Source: Vulcanimicrobiota bacterium (GTDB lineage Bacteria > Vulcanimicrobiota > Vulcanimicrobiia > Vulcanimicrobiales > Vulcanimicrobiaceae). From it: a stretch of 46,916 nt of DNA. Positions 33,782 through 41,500 of the stretch are shown piece by piece. A program made the position numbers and the translations under genes. The stretch spans positions 1 through 46,916 of the forward strand of contig PLED01000096.1 in NCBI GenBank assembly GCA_003136355.1. Reading direction: 5' to 3'. The notes below the pieces were generated by a model. It worked only from the letters and a program-made list of their open reading frames with translations. It was not told where the DNA came from and ran no database searches. Position 1 is the stretch's first letter, and the number at the start of each line of letters is the position of its first letter.

Positions 33782-34007
33782 TAAATTTCTCCCAGAGGTC
33801 GAAAAGCTTGCCGAAATGCGCGCCCACGAGTTCGCGCGCCCTCCGAACATCGCGCTTCGACATTCGGATATCGTACGGGCGCAAGGTTTCGTCTAGTTCT
33901 ATTTTGCATTTTTGCGGGCCCTTGATGACCTGCACGTGTGGTCTATGACCCCGTTCATCGCGAGTATTCACGACGATACGGAAGCCTTCAATCTCGACAC
34001 CCGGCAC
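33774..34007 (-). CDS. DUF4160-domain protein
   Basis: The 77-aa protein contains the DUF4160 pattern of a small basic protein: EGFRIVVNTRDERGHRPHVQVIKG, then KCKIELDETL. Initiation is at GTG 34007. It is the usual partner of DUF2442 and a candidate toxin by gene order and size; activity is unproven. It is first gene of the minus-strand unit DUF4160-DUF2442-tsaD-SBP, divergent from a Phd-type antitoxin across 76 bp that hold a palindrome. Confidence 0.82.
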   Translation of the reverse strand: MPGVEIEGFRIVVNTRDERGHRPHVQVIKGPQKCKIELDETLRPYDIRMSKRDVRRARELVGAHFGKLFDLWEKFNG

Positions 34008-34019
34008 TATCTTTAAAAT

Positions 34020-34038
34020 AACCTACACGGAGTAGGTT
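34020..34038. promoter_or_regulatory. Inverted-repeat operator AACCTAC-N5-GTAGGTT
   Basis: Perfect 7-bp inverted repeat with a 5-bp spacer in the divergent region between DUF4160 and the Phd antitoxin gene. It is 13 bp from the GTG of DUF4160 and 10 bp upstream of the -35 box of the plus-strand gene. It is well placed as an operator for one or both divergent TA-like genes. Confidence 0.65.
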
Positions 34039-34047
34039 AGTCAATAG

Positions 34048-34076
34048 TTGAGTGCGAGGCGTTCTTTTCCTATACT
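34048..34076 (+). promoter_or_regulatory. Promoter of the Phd-type antitoxin gene
   Basis: TTGAGT and TATACT are separated by exactly 17 bp. The -10 ends 7 nt before ATG 34084, predicting a leaderless mRNA. It is the best sigma70-type promoter seen in the window. Confidence 0.65.
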
Positions 34077-34083
34077 AGGTCAT

Positions 34084-34347
34084 ATGAGATTGATCTACTC
34101 GGCGTCTGAGGCCAAGGCGAAATTGTCCGAAATCATCGACCGAGTGGAAGTCGGGGCGACAGTACTGATTTCACGCAACGGGACACCGATCGCCGAGCTT
34201 CGTCCGTACAAAACTACCGTCCGGGATGCGGTAGCGCGCATTCGCGCCTTGCGGAGCCGAATCGCCAATCGGAACGCCGGGAAGCCGAAGTGGCCGCCAG
34301 ACGGAACGAGCTGGCGTGACATCGCGCATGACCGTCATCGCCGGTAG
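34084..34347 (+). CDS. Phd/YefM-family antitoxin without adjacent toxin
   Basis: The 87-aa protein has the Phd N-terminal domain MRLIYSASEAKAKLSEIIDRVEVGATVLISRNGTPIAEL. A variable C-terminal tail of about 45 residues would bind a toxin. The normal downstream partner (Doc, YoeB or VapC) is absent; a lipoprotein gene follows instead, overlapping by 20 nt. It may be an orphan antitoxin, a remnant, or a regulator of the adjacent DUF4160 pair. ATG 34084 is chosen from the family start and the promoter position. Confidence 0.85.
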   Translation: MRLIYSASEAKAKLSEIIDRVEVGATVLISRNGTPIAELRPYKTTVRDAVARIRALRSRIANRNAGKPKWPPDGTSWRDIAHDRHRR

Positions 34348-35074
34348 CGTTTGCACCGGGGCCGCGCTGATCGCGCTGGCTGGATTGACGGCGTGCGCGC
34401 CGACCGACCACGGTGTTATTCTCAAAAACCTCCGGGTGCAACTTGCGCAGCAGTATCACGAGTGCGTTCCGTTGGGATGGGATCCGGTGCCGGTCTTTGC
34501 CGGTGCGTTTTACCGGGGGTATAGCACCGAATACGTCCCGGATGTTAAGTGGCTTCCCGCTCAGTGGATTGGAATCGTTCATTCACAAGATCTGAGAAAT
34601 CCCGACGTGCGAGCCAGCTACGACGTGCTCAACGAGCTCCTGCGCGTCGGCATGGTGGAACGAAACGTAATGCCCGGCGGATTCCGCTATCATCTCACTA
34701 TGCGCGCACTGGACTACTATTTTGAAAGGACGCAATACCGCAATAACCCGGGAGGCGAGTCCTACTTGTGTTATTCGGCCATCGTTCCGCAGCGCGTCCT
34801 TTGGAATCAGCCGATTCACATCGAGAAGGACAGAGATGGGCAGCCTATCCAGGCTTTTCGGGCTGCGTTCGAGTGGCGTGCGAGCCCAATCGCCGATTGG
34901 GCGAGCAGCGCGCTCTTGCGTTCGCACAGCGTCATCTTGCCGCCACTGGAAAGCCCAACGATTGCGAAATTCGTCAACGTTGACGGCGATTGGGTGATTC
35001 AAAACGTCTCCGCATCGATCGCCACCTTGCCACGCGTGACCGACGCCGCGGTATGGCCACCGTTACGACGATAG
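34328..35074 (+). CDS. Lipoprotein of unknown function
   Basis: The 248-aa protein from ATG 34328 has leader MTVIAGSVCTGAALIALAGLTAC with lipobox GLTAC. The mature domain contains paired aromatic segments (GWDPVPVFAG, FYRGYSTEY, MRALDYYFERTQY). I do not recognise a family. It overlaps the Phd gene by 20 nt and is followed 10 bp later by a 37-aa membrane peptide gene and a metal transporter, suggesting one transcript. Confidence 0.65.
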   Translation: MTVIAGSVCTGAALIALAGLTACAPTDHGVILKNLRVQLAQQYHECVPLGWDPVPVFAGAFYRGYSTEYVPDVKWLPAQWIGIVHSQDLRNPDVRASYDVLNELLRVGMVERNVMPGGFRYHLTMRALDYYFERTQYRNNPGGESYLCYSAIVPQRVLWNQPIHIEKDRDGQPIQAFRAAFEWRASPIADWASSALLRSHSVILPPLESPTIAKFVNVDGDWVIQNVSASIATLPRVTDAAVWPPLRR

Positions 35075-35084
35075 GCGGGATCGC

Positions 35085-35198
35085 ATGACGCGCGGTGATC
35101 ATCGTAAGCGGTCGCGGGCGCGCGGCGGATGTGTGCGGATAGTTTTTGTTATTTTAGCCGTGGTTGTGACAGTAGTCTTTCTGTGGCATCGCTTGTGA
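35085..35198 (+). CDS. 37-aa single-TM peptide (below ORF-track size)
   Basis: ATG 35085 encodes a strongly basic head (MTRGDHRKRSRARGG) followed by one hydrophobic helix (VRIVFVILAVVVTVVFLW) and HRL. The TGA overlaps the GTG start of the transporter gene (GTGA). Topology would place the basic N-terminus in the cytoplasm. It may be an accessory subunit of the transporter or a translational-coupling leader (inference). Confidence 0.55.
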   Translation: MTRGDHRKRSRARGGCVRIVFVILAVVVTVVFLWHRL

Positions 35199-35953
35199 GC
35201 GCGCAGATGTTGCTGATTCTGGCCGTGGCGGCGGTCGGAATCCTGCATACGATGGTGCCCGATCATTGGGCGCCGATCGCGTTGCTCGCGCGTCAGCAAG
35301 GTTGGGGAAGAACGCAGACGGCGCGTGTCGCCACGGGCGCGGGGCTTGGGCATACGCTGTCGACTCTGGCGCTTGCGCTCGTCGTGTGGTTCGTCGGAAT
35401 ACTTGCGGCGCAGCGTTTAGGCGCGGCGCTTGGATATATTTCGAGCGGTGCGCTCATACTTTTCGGCGGATGGATTGCGATTTCGGCGCTGCGCGAGCTC
35501 CGAAGTGAAGAAGGAGGCGGTCACGCGCACCATCGGCACTTTCATTTGCACCGGCACGAGGGTGGCCTGGTGCACAGTCATCCGCACGAGCATCATGCTC
35601 ACGATCTGCATGAAGTAGAGGGAAATCTGGCGGTCGCGAGTGCGCCGATGCACGATCACGAGCATGCGCCGCAGTCGTCGCGGATGGCGTTGATGTTGAT
35701 TCTCGGGTCGTCGCCGATGATCGAGGGCATTCCGGCGTTTTTCGCCGCTTCCAAGTATGGCGTGCGGCAGTTGGCGATCATGGCGCTGGTGTTTGCGGTT
35801 TCGACGATCGTCACGTATGTCGCGCTCGTCTTACTCGGGCGCGAGGGGCTATCGCGCGTTAATCTCGGTCCGGTCGAACGATATGGGGAGGTGCTGAGTG
35901 GTCTGGTCATAGTCACGATCGGCGTCGTGTTTCTTATTTGGCCGGCTATTTAA
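35195..35953 (+). CDS. Nickel/cobalt-type transporter with HX4DH motif and His-rich loop
   Basis: The 252-aa membrane protein has about six TM helices. TM1 carries ILHTMVPDHWAPIALL, the HX4DH signature of nickel/cobalt permeases. A cytoplasmic loop of about 60 residues contains more than a dozen histidines (GGHAHHRHFHLHRHEGG, HSHPHEHHAHD) and probably binds metal. The second half has SPMIEGIPAFFAASKYG. The fold is closest to the NiCoT/RcnA/UreH group, so direction (uptake or efflux) and metal are open. GTG 35195 overlaps the upstream 37-aa ORF; ATG 35207 is an alternative. Earlier ORF-track residues belong to another frame. Confidence 0.85.
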   Translation: MSAQMLLILAVAAVGILHTMVPDHWAPIALLARQQGWGRTQTARVATGAGLGHTLSTLALALVVWFVGILAAQRLGAALGYISSGALILFGGWIAISALRELRSEEGGGHAHHRHFHLHRHEGGLVHSHPHEHHAHDLHEVEGNLAVASAPMHDHEHAPQSSRMALMLILGSSPMIEGIPAFFAASKYGVRQLAIMALVFAVSTIVTYVALVLLGREGLSRVNLGPVERYGEVLSGLVIVTIGVVFLIWPAI

Positions 35954-35999
35954 AGCAACATAACTATCACACCGATTATCCGGAAGCCAAGCTTCGGGC

Positions 36000-36024
36000 T
36001 GGACCGTGCGAGGATCGAACTCGC
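36000..36024 (-). other. tRNA-like 3' fragment
   Basis: On the minus strand GCGAG-TTCGATC-CTCGC forms a perfect T-arm with a T-loop-like sequence, followed by ACGGTCCA, which looks like a 7-nt acceptor strand plus discriminator base. No GGACCGT partner or anticodon arm is found at the proper distance; only a D-arm-like GGCACAGCCGGT lies 5' of it. It is best read as a truncated or rearranged tRNA relic, possibly from an integration event, not a functional tRNA. Confidence 0.35.
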
Positions 36025-36106
36025 GGCAGCGCGGAGTATCGAACCGGCTGTGCCATGTTCGCAAGTACGCGCAGCCCGCGGCCCTCGCCCAGCTCGGCCG
36101 TGGTTC

Positions 36107-36131
36107 GTCCTTCGACAGGCTCAGGATGACA
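36107..36131 (+). repeat. Dispersed repeat copy 12 (core only)
   Basis: GTCCTTCGACAGGCTCAGGATGACA is an exact core without the first hairpin arm. It lies between the tRNA-like relic and the next gene. Confidence 0.85.
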
Positions 36132-36158
36132 CTATGATGGCGCGCCGTATGTAAGGGC

Positions 36159-37889
36159 ATGGCACATTCCGAGCGTTCGGCCAGCATAAGGTACGCGTTC
36201 GTCGTGCTTTTGGCAGTGGCGTCGCTCGTGACGTGGCTGCCGGATTTGCGGCGCGATTTCGGCCACCCGCTTGGCAATCCGGAACTCGACATCAATTACA
36301 AGGGAGTCGTGACGGCAGCCGGACCACGGGCTATCGCGGCGGGCGTACGAACCGGCGATTCGATCGACTTGGCCGGAAAGAGCCCCGAACTGCGCGATCA
36401 GGCGCTCTATCCGGAAACCGCTGATCCCGGCAAGACCATTCTCCTGCCGCTGATATCACAGGGCCGTCATTACACGGCACGTATCGTCGCGGCGCCCGAA
36501 GTTCCAAACGTGCCGGTCATTGTGCTGCGGCAGCTCAGTGCGCTGTTGATGTTGGTTCTTGGCGCATTTCTGGTGTTAAAGCGCCCAAACATTGCAACAT
36601 GGGCATTCTTCATTTTCGCATTGAACGGCGGCGGCCCGGTTAATGATTTCTATTTGATGGGTCCCGCGTGGTGGTTTCCAATCGGAGATCTGTGGTCGGG
36701 AATTCTTACCTGGGTGCCGCCATTCTTTGGCGCGATATTTGCGCTGCACTTGCTGCACGAGGGCCCGTTGCCGGCCTGGCGCCGGCTGGTTGAATATGCG
36801 ATCTACGCCGTGATGCTGGCGGCGGTTGCATGCGGCGTCTTGGAAATCGTGCTCTTCGTCTATTTTGGCATCAATTGGGGCGAGGGCACGTTTATCTCCA
36901 CGAGTCTCACGCTGGTGGCGTACTTGAGCATACCGGCGATTCTGGTCGCGACATATGCGGAGAGCAAGGCGAGCACGCGCGAACGTTTGCGCTGGGTCAT
37001 TTGGGCTTTTTCGATTACCGCGATTGCCGCGCTGGTGGATTTTTTCGGATCGCAAGGAAACCTCGGTTTGTATCCGACGACGTATCTCGAGCATTCGCTG
37101 CTGACGCTCGCGTACACGCTTGTGCCCGCTGTGGCCGTGCTGTACACGATTCTCAAACATCGCATCATCGACGTAAACGTTGCGATCAGTCGCGCGGTGG
37201 TGTATGCGGTGCTCTCGACGATTATCGTCGGCATTTTTGCGCTGGTGGATATGTTCTTCTCGAGCGCGCTTTCGGCTTCGCGCGCCGGACTGTTCGCCGA
37301 TATGGGACTGGCGCTCGTACTCGGGTTTTCGTTCAACGCGTTGCATGCGCGCGTCGATCGATTTATGGATTGGCTGGTCTTTCGTGCGCGCCATCGCGCG
37401 GAAGAGCATGTGGCGACGGTGGCGTCGGCGATTCCCTATGCGCGCACGCCGGACCACGTCAACCGCTTGTTGATCGACGAGCCGGTACGCGCGTTCGCGT
37501 TGGCCGACGGCGTGCTGATGGCCGTGCTGTCCGACGGAACGTTGCAGTTCGTGCACGCGGCGCGCGGGCGTCCGGGGGAAGCGCCGGCCGAAGATGCGGA
37601 GTCGCTGATTGCGATCTTGCGGGCGCAGCGCAAGCCCTACCGGCTGACCGAACGGCACATGGCGCTGGCCGTGCCGCTGTTTTCGGAGATGGAATTGGAA
37701 GCGATCGCCTTTTACGGACCACATGCCAACGGCACCGATATCGACGGCGATGAACTGATGCTGATCGAACGCGCCGCGGTGGCAGCGGGTGCGGCGTACG
37801 CGCGCTTTAGGGCTGCGGCGTTGCGCGAGCGCGTGGCGGAATTAGAGGACGAGAACGCGCAGCTTAAAGCGGCGGTAACGGCCTCTTAG
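36159..37889 (+). CDS. Multipass membrane sensor-like protein (periplasmic loop, 7-8 TM, GAF-like, no kinase)
   Basis: The 576-aa protein has TM1 (about residues 12-29) and a periplasmic segment of about 100 residues with a PDZ-like AAGVRTGDSIDLAG. About seven more TMs follow (about 120-390). TILKHRIIDVNVAISRAVVYAVL closely resembles the TM/linker region of ComP-like histidine kinases. The cytoplasmic C-terminus (about 415-555) looks GAF-like and ends in a coiled coil, RERVAELEDENAQLK. No DHp or HATPase motifs exist before the stop, so it would need a partner. ATG 36159 was chosen from the hydrophobic start. Confidence 0.7.
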   Translation: MAHSERSASIRYAFVVLLAVASLVTWLPDLRRDFGHPLGNPELDINYKGVVTAAGPRAIAAGVRTGDSIDLAGKSPELRDQALYPETADPGKTILLPLISQGRHYTARIVAAPEVPNVPVIVLRQLSALLMLVLGAFLVLKRPNIATWAFFIFALNGGGPVNDFYLMGPAWWFPIGDLWSGILTWVPPFFGAIFALHLLHEGPLPAWRRLVEYAIYAVMLAAVACGVLEIVLFVYFGINWGEGTFISTSLTLVAYLSIPAILVATYAESKASTRERLRWVIWAFSITAIAALVDFFGSQGNLGLYPTTYLEHSLLTLAYTLVPAVAVLYTILKHRIIDVNVAISRAVVYAVLSTIIVGIFALVDMFFSSALSASRAGLFADMGLALVLGFSFNALHARVDRFMDWLVFRARHRAEEHVATVASAIPYARTPDHVNRLLIDEPVRAFALADGVLMAVLSDGTLQFVHAARGRPGEAPAEDAESLIAILRAQRKPYRLTERHMALAVPLFSEMELEAIAFYGPHANGTDIDGDELMLIERAAVAAGAAYARFRAAALRERVAELEDENAQLKAAVTAS

Positions 37890-38461
37890 TAACTCCCGCG
37901 CGTCCAGTCGGTGGAGTCGCTCCAGTCGATACGTTGGCGATCCGGTGAAATGCGTCCGCTCATATGGATCTTCGGACTCCAACTTGTAACGAGGCCGCCC
38001 GGATTTATGAAGGTTCCGGTTGCGGTTTGACCGCGCTGGTTTGTTAGCGCCAGCGATCTGCCGTGCTGGCGGATGTAACAGCGCTTGGCGGGGTTACCGC
38101 CGAGGTACCAAATTCCGCTGACATCCGGGAGCGCGTTTGCTGCGGCCGGCATGCGCGTCCAGTAGGTGGAGTTGCTCCAAAAAATCGTTTGCAGACTGCC
38201 GGAAATATGCCCCTCAATTTGGAGGCTTGGGTCCCATCTGGTCGTGAGCTGGTTAGGCTGTACGAAGGAGCCGGTTGCGACTTGGTTGCGCTCGTTCGTC
38301 AACGTTAGTGAATCGCCGCGTTGAAGAATGAAGCAGGGCTTGGAGCGATCTCCGCCCTGATACCACGTACCGGTCAGGTTTGGCGTTCCCGCATCAGCTG
38401 CTGCGAACGGCACGGCCGCCATAACCATAAGTATGGCGACGATTACGGCGACACGTTTCAT
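37886..38461 (-). CDS. Secreted protein with two tandem ~75-residue domains
   Basis: The 191-aa protein has a signal peptide (MKRVAVIVAILMVMAAVPFAAA). Two repeats follow: LTGTWYQGGDRSKPCFILQ…FWSNSTYWTR and VSGIWYLGGNPAKRCYIRQ…WSDSTDWTR. Each has GxWY, one Cys, an SLxLTN-RxQxATG(S/T)F strand pair and a W-S-x-ST-WTR end. The internal duplication suggests a two-domain beta sandwich or barrel. Function and family are unrecognised. ATG 38461 is the signal-peptide start; upstream ORF-track residues lack features. It is tail-to-tail with the sensor-like gene and divergent from the propeller gene. Confidence 0.75.
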   Translation of the reverse strand: MKRVAVIVAILMVMAAVPFAAADAGTPNLTGTWYQGGDRSKPCFILQRGDSLTLTNERNQVATGSFVQPNQLTTRWDPSLQIEGHISGSLQTIFWSNSTYWTRMPAAANALPDVSGIWYLGGNPAKRCYIRQHGRSLALTNQRGQTATGTFINPGGLVTSWSPKIHMSGRISPDRQRIDWSDSTDWTRGSY

Positions 38462-38598
38462 GAAGCACACAGTACGAGGTGCGCTTGCAAGCGCCTCGTT
38501 AATGGCCTGACCGGATGGCGCATGCGAGACGCTAGCAGGCAGAACCCGCGTGGGCCCGCGTAGCGGGCCATCCTTTGGGGCGCGCATAAACACCCGGG

Positions 38599-41500
38599 AT
38601 GAAGCGCCTTTTTGCAGTCGCCCTTACCGCTATTTTTCTGGCCCCCATTTTCGTCGCCCCGATCTTCGTTGCGCCGTCTGCGGCTCGCGCCGCAACCCCG
38701 GCCCCCGACACGACGACCCCCACGCAAAAGCTCATGAGCAAATTGCAGTGGCGGAGCATCGGCCCGTTCATCGGAGGCCGCGTGGTGGCCGTCGCCGGCG
38801 TCCCGAGCGAACCGAGTTTGTTTTACATGGGCGGCGTGCAAGGCGGCGTATGGCGCAGCGGAAACTACGGAACGACCTGGGAAAACATCACCGACGGCCA
38901 GACCGACATGATGAACGGATACAGCATCGGCGCGCTCGCGGTGGCGCCTGGCAATCCGAAGGTCATTTATGCAGGCACCGGCGAGTCGGACCCGCGCGGC
39001 GACTTCGCGACCGGCGACGGGATCTATAAAACGACCGACGCGGGCAAGAGCTGGCATTATGCCGGTCTGCGCGACACGCATACGACCACCGCGATCGCAA
39101 TCGATCCGCGCGACTCAAACATCGTCTATGCAAGTTCGCTCGGACACGTATTTGCACCCAACGCAGAGCGCGGCGTCTTTAAGACCACCGACGGCGGAGC
39201 GACGTGGAGCAAAGTTCTCTTCGTCGACGAGAACACCGGTGCAAACGACGTGGTCATGGATGTGCGCAATCCCAACGTGCTCTACGCGTCGATGTGGCAA
39301 GCGTCGCGCAAGCCGTGGAATTTTACCAGCGGCGGTCCGGGCAGCGGGCTGTACAAGACGACCGACGCGGGCGCCCACTGGAGTAAAATCTCGGCCAATC
39401 CCGGATTCGCGACGGGCGTGCTCGGCAAGATCGGCGTGGGCGTTTCGGCGCGCGACGGGAACAGCGTCTATGCGATCGTGCAAGCGAAAGACGGGGGCGT
39501 GTTTCATTCCAACGACGGCGGCGCGACGTGGCAGCACGTTAACCGGGAGATGAAGCTGCGCCAGCGCGCCTTCTATTACACGGCGATTTACGCCGACCCG
39601 ACCAATGCCAAAGTGGCGTATGCGCCGCAGGTGGATGGCGTCTTCAAAACGACCGACGGCGGCAAAACGTGGAAGGCGATCACGCGTCCGGGCGATCATC
39701 ACATCATCTGGATCAATCCGCGCAATCCGAAAATCTTGCTCGAAGGTGACGACGGCGGTGCAATGGTTTCAGTCGACGGCGGTAAGACGTGGAGCTCCAA
39801 GCAGAATCAGCCGACCGATCAATTTTACAAAGTCGCAATCGACAAGCAGTTTCCGTTTCACGTTTACGGCGCGTCGCAAGATCACGGCGCGTTCGAAGGA
39901 CCGAGCGGATCGAACGAAGGCCTGGGCATCGGCGCCTGGCACGGCGTAGCGCTGGGCGAGAGCACGTGGGTCGCGCCCGATCCGAACAATCCCAACGTCA
40001 CCTACGGCAGTGGCTACCAGAGTTCGATGGCGCGTTTCGACATGACGACCGGCGAGCAGAAGAACGTGAGTCCGTGGCCCAAATACATGTCGGGCGTCTC
40101 GTCGGCTGAGAGCAAATTTCGGTTCGGCTGGACGCATCCAATCTTTTTCTCGCCGTCGAAACCGCACGAGCTTTTGGTGGCGGGCAACGTCGTCTTCAAG
40201 AGCGACGATTACGGCGAGCGCTGGCAGCAGATCAGTCCCGATCTCACGCGCAACGATCCGAGCACGGAAGGTCCGACCGGCGGGCCGGTCGATTTCGATC
40301 AGACCGGCGTCGAAACGTTTCCCGATATTTCCGCGCTGGCGGTTTCACCGTTAGCGTCCAATCTGATGTGGGCCGGCTCGGCCGACGGTTTGGTGCACGT
40401 CACGACCGATTCGGGCGCGCATTGGAAGCTCGTCACGCCGCCGGAGTTGCCGCAGTGGACGCAGATCAGCACGATCGAGCCGTCGCACGTGTCAGCGGGG
40501 ACCGCGTATTTATCGGCGTCGCGTTATCAGTGGGACGATTTCCATCCCTACATTTATAAGACGACGGATTACGGCGCGCACTGGAGCGCGATGAGCTCCG
40601 GCTTGCCCGACGACCAATACGTCTTCGCGGTGCGGCAGGATCCGCGCGATCCGCGCGTCATGTTTGCCGGAACGCGCAGCACGATTTACGTAAGTTTGAA
40701 CGGCGGCGGCAATTGGCAGCCGCTCACGCTCAATCTGCCCTACGTGCAGGTGCGCGACATCGCGATCGACGCGCGGCAGGGCGACGTTGTCGTCGCGACG
40801 CACGGCCGGTCGTTTTGGATTTTGGATAACCTCAGCGTGATAGAACAGCTCGCCAACGGCGTAAGCGGATCGCCGCTGCTCTTCGCGCCTGAGACGGCGT
40901 GGCTGACGCATGCATTCGATTCGGGATCTGCGCGCGCCGGCACCGGGCAAGGCCCGACGTATGGCACGAGCGTGTTCTTCAATTTGCCGTCGGATTATAA
41001 CGGCACCAGGCCCGCGACGCTCGCGTTTGTGGATGCGAATGGCCGCACGGTGCGCGGTTTCGATCTGCATCTGCATAACAAAAAAGAGAAGAAGCCTTCG
41101 GCGCAACAACTCGCGGCGATGGACGAAGTGCAGACGCGGGCGCAGGATCTGCACGATCTGACGGGCGCCGACGCCGGCATGAATCTCTTTGTGTGGGATA
41201 TGCGGTACGCGCCGGCGACCGAAGCGCGCGGTGTGCAGGCCTTCGGCACCGACGATTTCAGCGATACGGTGGACGGTCCGACGATCGTGCCCGGGAAGTA
41301 TTCGGTCGTGTTGAGTTACGGCGGGAAGAAGTGGCAGCAGCCGTTTCGCGTGACGCTCGATCCGCGGTTGCATCCGGCTGCGGGCGAGCTTGCGGCGCGC
41401 TTAGCGCTCTCGATGCGGATTCGCGGTACACTCGATGCGTTGAATCGCGCGGCAAATGCTGCGGAGACGGCGAGGGTGAGTTTCCCGGCGGCGAAGCGCG

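Noticed and set aside
36000-36075. Functional tRNA gene on the minus strand
   Set aside because: T-arm and 3' acceptor are present but the 5' acceptor and anticodon arm are missing at the required distance.
35938-36129. 63-aa plus-strand ORF over the tRNA-like relic
   Set aside because: No signal or family features; it spans the relic and a repeat copy and overlaps the transporter end.
1191-36131. CRISPR array
   Set aside because: The repeats are dispersed between genes over tens of kilobases with no regular spacers and no cas genes.
36576-37724. 382-aa minus-strand ORF antisense to the sensor-like gene
   Set aside because: Composition dominated by R/H/Q typical of an antisense shadow; the plus-strand frame has signal, TM and domain structure.
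40510-41373. 287-aa minus-strand ORF under the Asp-box protein
   Set aside because: Shadow ORF; the plus frame contains the propeller protein with eleven Asp-box motifs and a normal signal peptide.
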